A DNA stretch of 64,000 nt from Chitinophagaceae bacterium UBA4411 (GTDB lineage Bacteria > Bacteroidota > Bacteroidia > Chitinophagales > Chitinophagaceae). Shown here in pieces: positions 51,184-59,348 of the stretch. The translations under genes were made by a program, and so were the position numbers. Position 1 is the stretch's first letter; the number at the start of each line of letters is the position of its first letter. A model generated the notes under the pieces. It was not told the DNA's origin. It searched no databases and was given only the letters and a program-made list of their open reading frames with translations. The stretch spans positions 1 through 64,000 of the forward strand of contig DGQP01000004.1 of the NCBI GenBank assembly GCA_002400415.1, written 5' to 3'.

Positions 51184-53209
51184 TGACCACAGTACCCATT
51201 TTTCGGGTTAGTTCTATTTCCATTTGTTTCAGGTGGTCATGTGTCTGGTGGAGCATGTTGTATTCGTCAGGTGTATGCTCTTTTTCAATATCTAACTGAT
51301 TTTCCAGTAACATCCTTTTCACTTTGCGCAACTTCAGGTAATTGACAGAAGACTCAACGATCTCATTGGTTCTGTCCTCATCCATTTTCAAAAACTTCAG
51401 CAACTTATCTTCATTATCCCGGGCAACTGTATGTATGAAATCCTCATAGCTTTGCTCAAATAACTGTTTTTGGTAGCCGCTGTTCTGGCTGAATTCCCGG
51501 CGCCAATGTTCACTTTCATCATAGGGAAAGTTCAGTAATGACACAGCTAAAGCGCTCAATTTGGTATCCGGGTGATAAATAAAGAAATTCTTATTGGCCT
51601 GCACGGTGTTGCTTTGTAAGACGTTTTTGAAAGTACTAACCAATAGTGATACATCAGGATTATCGATCAGGCTTTCATCCGGCATTTCTTCGAAAATGTA
51701 CTCGGCCACCATCCGGGTTCCATCCCATTTTTTTATTCCATGCTCCAGTAATACTCTGGCTACTTCCCGTTCCTGCAGCTCATCTTTGAATAAAAGATTA
51801 AAAGTTGCATCGTCATAATTTGTTTCTTCTGCCTGTCTTGCATTCTCTTCGTGAGCTTTGGCTTCCTCAAAAGGAAGCTTTCTTTCCATCGTGGCAATAC
51901 GGTCGCGGATGAACTTATTGACCAGCGCATGCAAACCACTTTCATCGATCTTTAATATCTCTGAACATTGCTTGATATAATCCTGCTGTTTGGTAAAATC
52001 CTCCGCCTTATTGATCCTGGAAATGGTCTCCGCCATTTTATTGACCACATCAGCTTTTTTGGTGGAATCATTACCGGCATCTGTTAATGCCACTTCCAAC
52101 TGGAAAAGGATAAAATCTTTCTTATTCTTTTGCACAAAATCACGGAAAGCGGCGGCACCTACTTTATTTACATAGCTGTCCGGGTCTTCTTTATCGGGTA
52201 TCAATACTAATTTTACATTCAGGCCTTCTTCCAATGCCATATCCAACCCGCGCAGTGCAGCTTTTACACCGGCGGCGTCACCATCATAAATGATCGTAAG
52301 ATTATTCGTATACTTTTTTACTAAACGCAGCTGGTCAGTTGTTAAGGAAGTACCCCCGGAAGCCACCACATTTTCAATACCTGCCTGGTGCAGCGAAACA
52401 ACATCGGTATAGCCTTCCACCAGCAGGCACTCGTCTGCTTTATCAATAGCCTGCCGGGCAAAATAAGAACCGTAAAGGATCTTGCTTTTTACATAGATCT
52501 CATTCTCCGGGGTATTGATATACTTGGGTGCTTTATCGTTATTCTTTAAAATCCTGGCACCAAAACCCAGCACTTTGCCGCTATGATTGTGTACCGGGAA
52601 AATGACACGGCCCCGGTAATTATCCGTAAGCTGGTCATTGCGGCTGGCAACCAATCCTGTTTTTAATAAAAGCTCGGTATTATATTGCCTGGCTATAGCT
52701 TCTTTGGTAAAAGCGTCCCTTTGTCCGGGAGAATAACCCAGCTGGAATTTTACAATGACCTCTTCCCGGAACCCTCTTTCTTTAAAATAAGCAAGGCCAA
52801 TATCTCGTCCTTCCTCGGTTTCAAACAACATCCGGGAAAAGAACTGCTGCGCAAAACTGTTAATGATATATAAGCTGTCGGCTGCCTGCATCTGCTGGCG
52901 CTGTTCATCACTGGCAAAGGTTTCTTCCACTTCGATCCCATATTTGTTGGCCAGCCATTTCAAAGCATCCACATAACTGGCTTTTTCATGCTCCATGATA
53001 AAGCTGATGCTGTTCCCGCTTTTTCCGCACCCAAAACACTTGTAGATTTCTTTGCTGGGAGAAACCGTAAAAGAAGGGGTCTTCTCGTTATGAAAAGGGC
53101 AAAGGCCCAGGTAATTGGCGCCCCTTTTCTTGAGCTTCACGAAATCACCCACTACATCAAGGATATCGATACGGCCAAGAATCTGCTGTATGGTAGTTTG
53201 AGAGATCAT
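51176..53209 (-). CDS. dnaG: DNA primase DnaG
   Basis: A 677-residue enzyme that makes RNA primers for DNA replication. The CHC2 zinc domain is intact: Cys37 and His40 in CPFHNEKTPSF and Cys58/Cys61 in CFGCGKSGN. The RNA polymerase core has the Toprim acidic residues in CLLVEGYTDVVSLHQAG (Glu), TIIYDGDAAGVKAALR (Asp-x-Asp). The C-terminal part (450-677) is the helicase-interaction region and is divergent, as usual in this phylum. rpsU and rpoD are not adjacent, unlike in proteobacteria. Convergent with the CYTH gene. Confidence 0.97.
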   Translation of the reverse strand: MISQTTIQQILGRIDILDVVGDFVKLKKRGANYLGLCPFHNEKTPSFTVSPSKEIYKCFGCGKSGNSISFIMEHEKASYVDALKWLANKYGIEVEETFASDEQRQQMQAADSLYIINSFAQQFFSRMLFETEEGRDIGLAYFKERGFREEVIVKFQLGYSPGQRDAFTKEAIARQYNTELLLKTGLVASRNDQLTDNYRGRVIFPVHNHSGKVLGFGARILKNNDKAPKYINTPENEIYVKSKILYGSYFARQAIDKADECLLVEGYTDVVSLHQAGIENVVASGGTSLTTDQLRLVKKYTNNLTIIYDGDAAGVKAALRGLDMALEEGLNVKLVLIPDKEDPDSYVNKVGAAAFRDFVQKNKKDFILFQLEVALTDAGNDSTKKADVVNKMAETISRINKAEDFTKQQDYIKQCSEILKIDESGLHALVNKFIRDRIATMERKLPFEEAKAHEENARQAEETNYDDATFNLLFKDELQEREVARVLLEHGIKKWDGTRMVAEYIFEEMPDESLIDNPDVSLLVSTFKNVLQSNTVQANKNFFIYHPDTKLSALAVSLLNFPYDESEHWRREFSQNSGYQKQLFEQSYEDFIHTVARDNEDKLLKFLKMDEDRTNEIVESSVNYLKLRKVKRMLLENQLDIEKEHTPDEYNMLHQTHDHLKQMEIELTRKMGTVVIK

Positions 53210-53223
53210 GGTTTCAGAGCCCC

Positions 53224-53231
53224 CAAAAATA
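53224..53231 (-). promoter_or_regulatory. TAnnTTTG -7 box for dnaG
   Basis: TATTTTTG on the minus strand lies 14 bases before the dnaG start. No TTG at the proper distance. Confidence 0.4.
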
Positions 53232-53339
53232 GGCTATCGGTGGGGACCGGGAAAATTTAGCCAGTTTCAACCGTATAAAAATTTGATGGCAGACTAAACC
53301 TCAGTGCATTATCGTTGTCTATTACCCCAAATCAGTTTT

Positions 53340-54254
53340 ATGAAAATGAATCGTTTTTTTACCCTCGTAGTTTTCTCACTGTTGACCAGTCTGTCGCAGG
53401 CACAACAATCCGCCGTTGATTCTACCGGGCTGCCCGGGGATAATTTCAGTCTCCAGGGTGCGCTGCAAATGTTCCAAAAAGCAGGTTCACCTGAAGAATT
53501 CGAAAAATTGATCAACGAGGAAAATAACAGCGTAAATAACCTTGATCTGAATGATGATGGGGAGACAGATTATATCAGGGTAATTGATAAAATGGATAAC
53601 GATGTTCATGCCTTGATCCTGCAGGTGGCTGTATCAGCAACCGAGAACCAGGATATTGCGGTGATTGAAATTGAAAAAACAGGTACGGAATCCGCCCAGC
53701 TCCAGATTATCGGGGATGAAGATATTTATGGGGAGGAAGTAATTGTGGAACCTGACGGAGGTGAAGAAGAAAATTCATTCATCCGCTGGAATAATAACAG
53801 CAACCTGAGCGGACCTAATGCAGCTTTCGATATTGAGCCTGTAAGGATTATAGTGAATGTATGGTTATGGCCTTCAGTCCGGTTTATATATGCACCTGTT
53901 TATCGTCCCTGGGTATCTCCCTGGAGATGGAGGCATTACCCGGTATATTGGAAACCCTGGAGACCTTATGCATGGCATGTATGGCATCCCCGTTGCGTGG
54001 TTTACCACCGCCCCTTTGTAGTTGTTCATACACACAGGGTGGTAAGAGCTCATGCAATCTATCGTCCGGCAAGGGTGACGTCCGTAACAGTCAGGAATCG
54101 TCATTCCGTAGCTGTCAATAATTACAGGGTAACCCGTACTAAAACAACGGTAACCGGTCCAAGAGGTAATTCAGCCACCCGTACCACCACCACAGTTCGT
54201 AAAAATGGTAAGGTGAGAGCTCAAAAGACAACTGTAAGGAGAAGAAGAGGCTGA
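53340..54254 (+). CDS. Secreted protein with acidic N-terminal and basic W/H/R-rich C-terminal part
   Basis: A 304-residue exported protein of unknown function. The ATG at 53340 gives a signal peptide ending near SLSQAQQS; an ATG two codons later works as well. Residues ~25-160 are acidic and include the EF-like loop NNLDLNDDGETDYIRV that may bind calcium. From ~165 the chain becomes aromatic and basic (VYRPWVSPWRWRHYPVYWKPW), then turns into a Thr/Arg/Lys-rich tail ending KKTTVRRRRG-like. The two halves of opposite charge suggest self-association or binding to polyanions at the surface. Confidence 0.7.
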   Translation: MKMNRFFTLVVFSLLTSLSQAQQSAVDSTGLPGDNFSLQGALQMFQKAGSPEEFEKLINEENNSVNNLDLNDDGETDYIRVIDKMDNDVHALILQVAVSATENQDIAVIEIEKTGTESAQLQIIGDEDIYGEEVIVEPDGGEEENSFIRWNNNSNLSGPNAAFDIEPVRIIVNVWLWPSVRFIYAPVYRPWVSPWRWRHYPVYWKPWRPYAWHVWHPRCVVYHRPFVVVHTHRVVRAHAIYRPARVTSVTVRNRHSVAVNNYRVTRTKTTVTGPRGNSATRTTTTVRKNGKVRAQKTTVRRRRG

Positions 54255-54283
54255 CATTAAAGTATTCGTATTTTAAGGAATAT

Positions 54284-54314
54284 ACAATGCCACTGGTTTA
54301 CCCGGTGGCATTGT
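54284..54314 (+). terminator. Hairpin after the W/R-rich protein gene
   Basis: ACAATGCCACTGG pairs with CCCGGTGGCATTGT around TTTA, with one wobble. There is no long T-run behind it, so it could also be a processing or stability element. Confidence 0.5.
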
Positions 54315-54402
54315 AGTAATAACCTGTATTGTGCAAAAAAAGTGCTGGCTTTTCCAGAAAAAGAGTTTTAAATTACAATAACCATCCAATACCCCAGGGA
54401 AT

Positions 54403-54421
54403 CTGCCTGTCGGCAGACAGG
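54403..54421. repeat. Palindromic intergenic repeat, copy 2
   Basis: CTGCCTGTCGGCAGACAGG can form CCTGTC/GACAGG or CTGCC/GGCAG, two exclusive hairpins. It matches 33122-33140 at 16 of 19 positions. Confidence 0.65.
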
Positions 54422-54447
54422 ATAAAGGAAACATATTGCTTCACCTT

Positions 54448-54455
54448 TAAATTTA
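54448..54455 (+). promoter_or_regulatory. TAnnTTTG-like box before the coiled-coil protein gene
   Basis: TAAATTTA fits with one end mismatch and lies six bases before the ATG at 54462. Confidence 0.25.
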
Positions 54456-54461
54456 AATCCC

Positions 54462-54842
54462 ATGGTTCAGGTAGAAATTGAACAGCTCGCCGGGGAGTGC
54501 AATGCCTGGAGAGAATCACTTCGGCAATACCGCGAAGAATTCACCCAGGACAAAGCAAAACTTCAACAGGCAGCCTCCCAGCCCCTCTCCAAAGAACTTC
54601 TTCAGGAAGTTGAACATCTCCACAACCAGTTTCACATCCAGCTCATCAACATTCACGATCTTAAACAGGCCATCAAGAATCATGACCGGAAAATGAATTT
54701 TGAAATGCAGGCCAGCAATGGCCAGCTGAATGATGAAACCGTGGCAGAACATGAAAGCCTGTTTGATCAGCAGCAGCATCTGGAACAAACCCTCCTGGAG
54801 CTTCGCCGGGAATTTGATAACTTTTTGGGCCGGTCGCAATAG
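54462..54842 (+). CDS. Small coiled-coil protein, unknown function
   Basis: A 126-residue soluble protein that is almost entirely helical with heptad-like leucine spacing (LRQYREEFTQDKAKLQQAASQ; LLQEVEHLHNQFHIQLINIHDLKQAIKNH; LEQTLLELRREFDNFL). Two helices joined by a short Pro-Leu turn suggest a dimeric hairpin. I know no family for it. It lies 122 bases ahead of the EF-G2-like gene on the same strand, without a clear terminator between, so the two may be co-transcribed. Confidence 0.65.
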   Translation: MVQVEIEQLAGECNAWRESLRQYREEFTQDKAKLQQAASQPLSKELLQEVEHLHNQFHIQLINIHDLKQAIKNHDRKMNFEMQASNGQLNDETVAEHESLFDQQQHLEQTLLELRREFDNFLGRSQ

Positions 54843-54964
54843 CCACCTCTTACTGCCTGATCTTTATCAGCTTATGCCCTGACAGGGTTCATAAGATTAT
54901 GTCCTATTCTATAGAAGATTTGTAATGGATCGAAAAACAATTCTTCACGCTTAAATATTTTGCT

Positions 54965-57100
54965 ATGCCAGAATTTGATACCTCACATGTCAAAAATATT
55001 GTCTTGCTGGGCCATGCCGGCTCCGGTAAGACCACATTAGCGGAATGTATGCTGTACGAGGCGGGCCTTATTACCCGCAGAGGCTCTATAGCAGAACGCA
55101 ATACAACAGGTGATTACCACGAGTTGGAACAGGAACGTGGTAATTCTATTTTCAGCAAACTCCTGCACACCAAATGGCAGGGTTATAAGATCAATATTGT
55201 TGATACTCCCGGTTATGATGATTTTGCCGGTGAAGTGATTTCAGCACTGCGGGTGGCTGATACAGGAGTTATGCTGCTCAATTCTGTAATGGGAGTTGAG
55301 GTGGGTACTGATATTATCTGGGAATATACCGAGACGTTTAAAACACCCATGATATTTGCAGTCAATAAACTGGATGAAGATAATGCTGATTTTGATAAAA
55401 CCGTCAGGGAAGCGAAAGCTCATTTTGGAAATAATGTGGTGGTGGTGCAGTACCCGCGTCAAACCGGTTCCGGTTTCCACGAGATCATTGATGTGCTGCG
55501 GATGACGATGTACAGGTTTAAAGACACAGGAGGAAAACCGGAGAAAATGGCAATCCCGGATGATGAAAAAGCGAAAGCGGACGAGCTGCACAAAGAGCTT
55601 ATCGAAGCTATAGCCAGTAATGATGAAACATTAATGGAAAAATACTTCGACAAAGGTGAACTGGATGAGGATGAAATGAAATTGGGTATGAAGAAAGCGA
55701 TGATCAATCATGACCTGTTCCCGTTATTCTGTTTCTCAACGGAAAGGAATATGGGAAGTGGCAGGCTGATGGGATTCATTGATAATGTATGCCCCAGTGC
55801 GAATGAAATGCCCCCGCAGAAAACGAGAAAAGGAGAGTTACTTACCTGCGAAGCCAATGGTCCTGCCTGCATCTTTATTTATAAGACAACCAGCGAACCA
55901 CATGTGGGCGAGCTTTCTTATTTTAAAGTTTATTCCGGTACCATCAAAGCAGGAATGGAACTGGAAAACGAGACAACCGGTGTGACAGAGAAAATTACCC
56001 AGCTGTTTTTAGTGGAGGGTAATAAGCGGGTACCTATTAATGAACTGGTGGCCGGCGATATCGGGGCAACATTAAAACTGAAGAATACGCATGTTAATAA
56101 TACGCTCCACATCAAAGGCCGGAACTATGAACTGCCACCCATCGAATTCCCGGCACCCAATATGACAGTGGCCATCGAATCGCTGAAAAAAGGGGAGGAG
56201 GAAAAATTATCAGCGGCTTTGCACCAGCTCCGGGAAGAAGACCCTACCTTATTAGTGGAAGTTTCACAGGAGTTAAAACAAACCCTGATCCATTGCCAGG
56301 GAGATATGCACCTTGCTGTTGCTAAATGGAAAATTGAACACCAGCATAAACTGGAAGTTAAATTTGTGAAGCCAAAAATTGCGTACAGGGAAACGATCCG
56401 CAAAATGGCTGATGCCAGTTACCGACATAAAAAACAAAGTGGTGGTGCCGGGCAGTTTGGCGAAGTGTTTATGCGTATTGAACCCTGGTATGAGGGAATG
56501 CCGGAACCGGCAGACCTGAACGTAAGAGGCCGTGATGTACACGACCTGGATTGGGGTGGCAAACTTGTGTTTTATAACTGCATTGTTGGTGGCGCTATTG
56601 ATACAAGGTTCCTTCCTTCAATATTAAAAGGGGTCATGGAAAAAATGCAGAATGGTCCATTGACAGGTTCATATGCCCGGGATATCCGTGTTTGTGTGTA
56701 TGACGGAAAGATGCATCCTGTTGACAGCAACGATATTTCATTCAAGATCGCAGGGCTGCAGGCATTCCGCCAGGCATTCCAGCAGGCAGATCCTCAAATA
56801 CTGGAACCGATCTATCATGTGGAAGTGCTTTGTCCCGATGATCTTACCGGCGCTGTAATGGGCGACCTGCAAAGCCGCCGGGCCATTGTAGAAGGAATAG
56901 ATGCGGAAGGGCATTTCCAGAAAATAATCGCCAAAGTGCCGTTGGCTGAGATGGAAGGTTATTCTTCTTCTCTGCGGTCAATTACACAGGGCCGGGCAAA
57001 ATTCAGTATGCACTTCCAGGCATATGAAGCATTACCGTTTGAGCTGCAACGGAAACTGATTGACGAATACAGCAAATCAGAAAAAGAAGAATACGCCTGA
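54965..57100 (+). CDS. fusA2: EF-G2-type translational GTPase
   Basis: A 711-residue paralogue of elongation factor G with all five EF-G domains. G1 reads GHAGSGKTTL (~17-26), G3 reads DTPGYDDF (80-87), and G4 NKLD (~135). The catalytic histidine of G3 (DTPGHVDF in EF-G) is Tyr84 here, and switch I reads ERGNSIFSKLLH in place of RGITI, both features of the FusA2/EF-G-2 branch. Domain IV has YRETIRKMADASYRHKKQSGGAGQFGEV. Its role is not settled; some relatives bind ribosomes with weak GTPase activity. The essential fusA with its usual rpsL-rpsG-tuf context is not in this window. Confidence 0.9.
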   Translation: MPEFDTSHVKNIVLLGHAGSGKTTLAECMLYEAGLITRRGSIAERNTTGDYHELEQERGNSIFSKLLHTKWQGYKINIVDTPGYDDFAGEVISALRVADTGVMLLNSVMGVEVGTDIIWEYTETFKTPMIFAVNKLDEDNADFDKTVREAKAHFGNNVVVVQYPRQTGSGFHEIIDVLRMTMYRFKDTGGKPEKMAIPDDEKAKADELHKELIEAIASNDETLMEKYFDKGELDEDEMKLGMKKAMINHDLFPLFCFSTERNMGSGRLMGFIDNVCPSANEMPPQKTRKGELLTCEANGPACIFIYKTTSEPHVGELSYFKVYSGTIKAGMELENETTGVTEKITQLFLVEGNKRVPINELVAGDIGATLKLKNTHVNNTLHIKGRNYELPPIEFPAPNMTVAIESLKKGEEEKLSAALHQLREEDPTLLVEVSQELKQTLIHCQGDMHLAVAKWKIEHQHKLEVKFVKPKIAYRETIRKMADASYRHKKQSGGAGQFGEVFMRIEPWYEGMPEPADLNVRGRDVHDLDWGGKLVFYNCIVGGAIDTRFLPSILKGVMEKMQNGPLTGSYARDIRVCVYDGKMHPVDSNDISFKIAGLQAFRQAFQQADPQILEPIYHVEVLCPDDLTGAVMGDLQSRRAIVEGIDAEGHFQKIIAKVPLAEMEGYSSSLRSITQGRAKFSMHFQAYEALPFELQRKLIDEYSKSEKEEYA

Positions 57101-57130
57101 TCAGTATAGATTTAATTGCTCACAGTTTTG

Positions 57131-57164
57131 AACAGCCGCCTCAAAAGGCGGCTGTTTTATTTTT
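57131..57164 (+). terminator. Strong terminator after fusA2
   Basis: AACAGCCGCC (57131-57140) pairs perfectly with GGCGGCTGTT (57147-57156) and is followed by a T-rich tail. Confidence 0.92.
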
Positions 57165-57209
57165 AAGGAACTGTGCAACGGCTTTTTCCGGTTCATTGTC
57201 AACCGGCGT

Positions 57210-57794
57210 ATGAGAAAGTCATTACTGCTGCTTTTATGCAGTTCCTTTTTCCTGGTTTCCTGCTGGGACTGGGGCCGCCGGCCGGTTGAGCCGGTGAACT
57301 ATCAAAAAGTATGGGGTTATAAACCGGTATATACAACGGATACGACCCTCCTCAGGATACTGGCTGAAGCCCCCCGGGCGATGAAAAATCCGGGCAAGAT
57401 CTATGTAAAGGATCATTTTATTTTCCAGAACGATATCGGGTACGGGATACATGTAATAGATAACAGCAATCCTTCCCGGGCAAAAAGTATTGGCTTCATC
57501 CGGGTGAACGGAAGTTCAGAAATGTCAATCAAGGGAAATTATATGTATGTGAACTCCTACAATGCGCTGGTGGTGGTGGATATAACCGACTGGCAAAATG
57601 TGAGGGAAGTGAAAAGGGTCGCCAATGCTTTTCAGCAGGGAGTGCAGGGCGGAGGCGGCTACCAGTCTTATTATATTCCGCCACCGGAACACGGCGTGTA
57701 TTATGAGTGTTCAGGATTTGTACTGTCTCCCGGAACCATACAGAGTGGCTGGGTGAGAGACTCGATTTATAATTACAATTGTTATTACAAATAA
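57210..57794 (+). CDS. LVIVD-repeat lipoprotein, short
   Basis: A 194-residue exported lipoprotein (lipobox FLVSC, Cys18). The mature part holds two to three LVIVD-type beta-propeller repeats: YGIHVIDNSNPSRAKSIGFIRVNG and YNALVVVDITDWQNVREVKRV. After residue ~140 the repeats stop and a Gly/Tyr-rich C-terminus follows (GGGGYQSYYIPPPEHGVYYECSG). With so few repeats it cannot close a propeller alone, so it may pair with the product of the next gene, nine bases downstream. Function unknown. Confidence 0.75.
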   Translation: MRKSLLLLLCSSFFLVSCWDWGRRPVEPVNYQKVWGYKPVYTTDTTLLRILAEAPRAMKNPGKIYVKDHFIFQNDIGYGIHVIDNSNPSRAKSIGFIRVNGSSEMSIKGNYMYVNSYNALVVVDITDWQNVREVKRVANAFQQGVQGGGGYQSYYIPPPEHGVYYECSGFVLSPGTIQSGWVRDSIYNYNCYYK

Positions 57795-57803
57795 AGGAAT
57801 CGT

Positions 57804-58550
57804 ATGCGATCAATATATATATCATTTGTTACCGCGGTTGTATTACTGGCAACGGCTTGTACAAAAGATGGAGCCGGTACTGAAGCCAATGCCGGAGGAA
57901 CAGGAACTGGTGGATCTTTGGCAAGGTTTACCATTGCCGCCAATCATCTTTACCTCGCTGATTATGGTACGGTGGAAGTGTATGACCTGGCAGACCCGGC
58001 AGACCCGGTTAAAAAAACATCTGTTAATGTTGGCTTTGGTGTGGAAACTATTTATCCATACCAGGATAAATTATTTATTGGTTCCAATACCGGGATGTTC
58101 ATTTATTCCATCAGCAATCCTTCCAACCCGGTGAAACTCGGTGAAGCAAGGCATGTAAGAAGTTGTGATCCCGTAGTGGCAAATGGTACTACTGCTTATG
58201 TAACGCTGCGGGGAGGTTCGCCCTGCGGACCAGCCACTGACGGATTATATATTTATGATATCAGCAATATCATGTCACCCTCGCAAAAAAGTCTTTTCCA
58301 GTTATCCAATCCCGGCGGCCTGGGGCTAAAAGATTCAGTAGTTTTTGTGTGCCGGGGCAGTGATGGCTTATCGCTGGTGAATGTAAAGAATGCGGCTGTA
58401 CCAAAGATGATGTACACCATCAAAGAAGCCAGTTATAATGACGTGATCCCCTATGATAACCTGCTGATCTGTTATGTGAGTACAGGTATCCTGATCTATG
58501 ATATCAGCAATATGAACCAAGTGCAGAAAGTGGGAACAATAACTTATTGA
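57804..58550 (+). CDS. LVIVD-repeat beta-propeller lipoprotein
   Basis: A 248-residue exported lipoprotein (lipobox LATAC, Cys19). Repeats of the LVIVD type occur along the whole chain: VEVYDLADPADPVKKTSVNVG, MFIYSISNPSNPVKLGEARHV, LYIYDISNIMSPSQKSLFQL, LSLVNVKNAAVPKMMYTI and ILIYDISNMNQVQKVGTI, about five to six blades. Such proteins are found at bacterial surfaces and their ligands are unknown. Co-transcribed with the shorter LVIVD lipoprotein just upstream; the pair ends at a shared bidirectional terminator. Confidence 0.82.
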   Translation: MRSIYISFVTAVVLLATACTKDGAGTEANAGGTGTGGSLARFTIAANHLYLADYGTVEVYDLADPADPVKKTSVNVGFGVETIYPYQDKLFIGSNTGMFIYSISNPSNPVKLGEARHVRSCDPVVANGTTAYVTLRGGSPCGPATDGLYIYDISNIMSPSQKSLFQLSNPGGLGLKDSVVFVCRGSDGLSLVNVKNAAVPKMMYTIKEASYNDVIPYDNLLICYVSTGILIYDISNMNQVQKVGTITY

Positions 58551-58578
58551 TCAATACAATTGCGGCAGGCAATTATAC

Positions 58579-58618
58579 AAGTCATTCATCGTTTCAAATT
58601 GTGAATGACTTTATTTTT
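58579..58618. terminator. Bidirectional terminator
   Basis: AAGTCATTCA (58579-58588) pairs perfectly with TGAATGACTT (58602-58611), with a T-rich tail on the plus strand. It separates the LVIVD gene from the convergent oxidoreductase subunit gene. Confidence 0.8.
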
Positions 58619-59279
58619 TATCAAAACTGATGCATTCATTCAGTTCTTTTTCCGTGTAAGCCACTTTGTATTGTTGTAATACTTCATCCGGTACGCCGTT
58701 CCATTGATTGGGCTGGTTACCGGCATAGCCAATATCTTTTACACCAATTTCAGAGGTGTAAAATCCGGTAGCCGTAAGGTCCCGCATCAGCCGGAAGAAC
58801 TGCACACCCTGGCTCATGTCCGGTTTTGCTTTGTTGGGATAAGCGATCTGGTCCACCAGTTCTATTTGCTGTTCGTGACTGCAATCTTTAAAGGTCTTCT
58901 CATGTTTTTTCAGGCATTGCAGGTCCAGCCATCGCAGGCCACCTTTCATCGGCACCTGGTGAGAAGGCATATCTTTTACAATGAACTCGATGAACTCAGG
59001 CACTTTTGCATCGGTGGCACTGCCGCTGATATCATCTTTGGGAATGATTATATCTGCCAATACCCCGATTGTTGCCATTTCATGATCGGTGAAAAATTTT
59101 TCCTTTGCCAGTATTTCTTTCTCATACTTCAGCTCATCGGGATTCCGGTCAAGGTTGAATACCGGTTCACCTGTTTTTGCAGTTTCGGTTTTCTTATCAT
59201 CGGTTGCACAACCGGCAAGAACTGCAGGTACAGCAACAGCCCCTGTGGCGATCAGTTTGAGTGATTTACGACGATCCAT
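58611..59279 (-). CDS. Gluconate 2-dehydrogenase subunit 3 family protein, exported
   Basis: A 222-residue small subunit of a membrane or periplasmic GMC-type dehydrogenase. It begins MDRRKSLKLIATGAVAVPAVLAGC, a twin-arginine-like signal ending in a lipobox (Cys24). The family core is FFTDHEMATIGVLADIIIPKDDISGSATDAKVPEFIEFIVKDM and later FYTSEIGVKDIGYAGNQPNQWNGVP. Such subunits escort the flavoprotein subunit, which lacks its own signal, through the Tat pathway. The large subunit gene lies 69 bases upstream on the same strand, so the two form an operon. Confidence 0.9.
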   Translation of the reverse strand: MDRRKSLKLIATGAVAVPAVLAGCATDDKKTETAKTGEPVFNLDRNPDELKYEKEILAKEKFFTDHEMATIGVLADIIIPKDDISGSATDAKVPEFIEFIVKDMPSHQVPMKGGLRWLDLQCLKKHEKTFKDCSHEQQIELVDQIAYPNKAKPDMSQGVQFFRLMRDLTATGFYTSEIGVKDIGYAGNQPNQWNGVPDEVLQQYKVAYTEKELNECISFDKK

Positions 59280-59348
59280 ATAAGAAAGGAATTTGTAGTT
59301 GATAGTTTATTGTTTGTAGTTGACCCTCGGCCGGCAGCTAACGGCTTT

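Noticed and set aside
58704..59264. A 186-codon plus-strand frame opposite the oxidoreductase small subunit
   Set aside because: Antisense shadow; the minus-strand gene has a clear signal peptide and family core.
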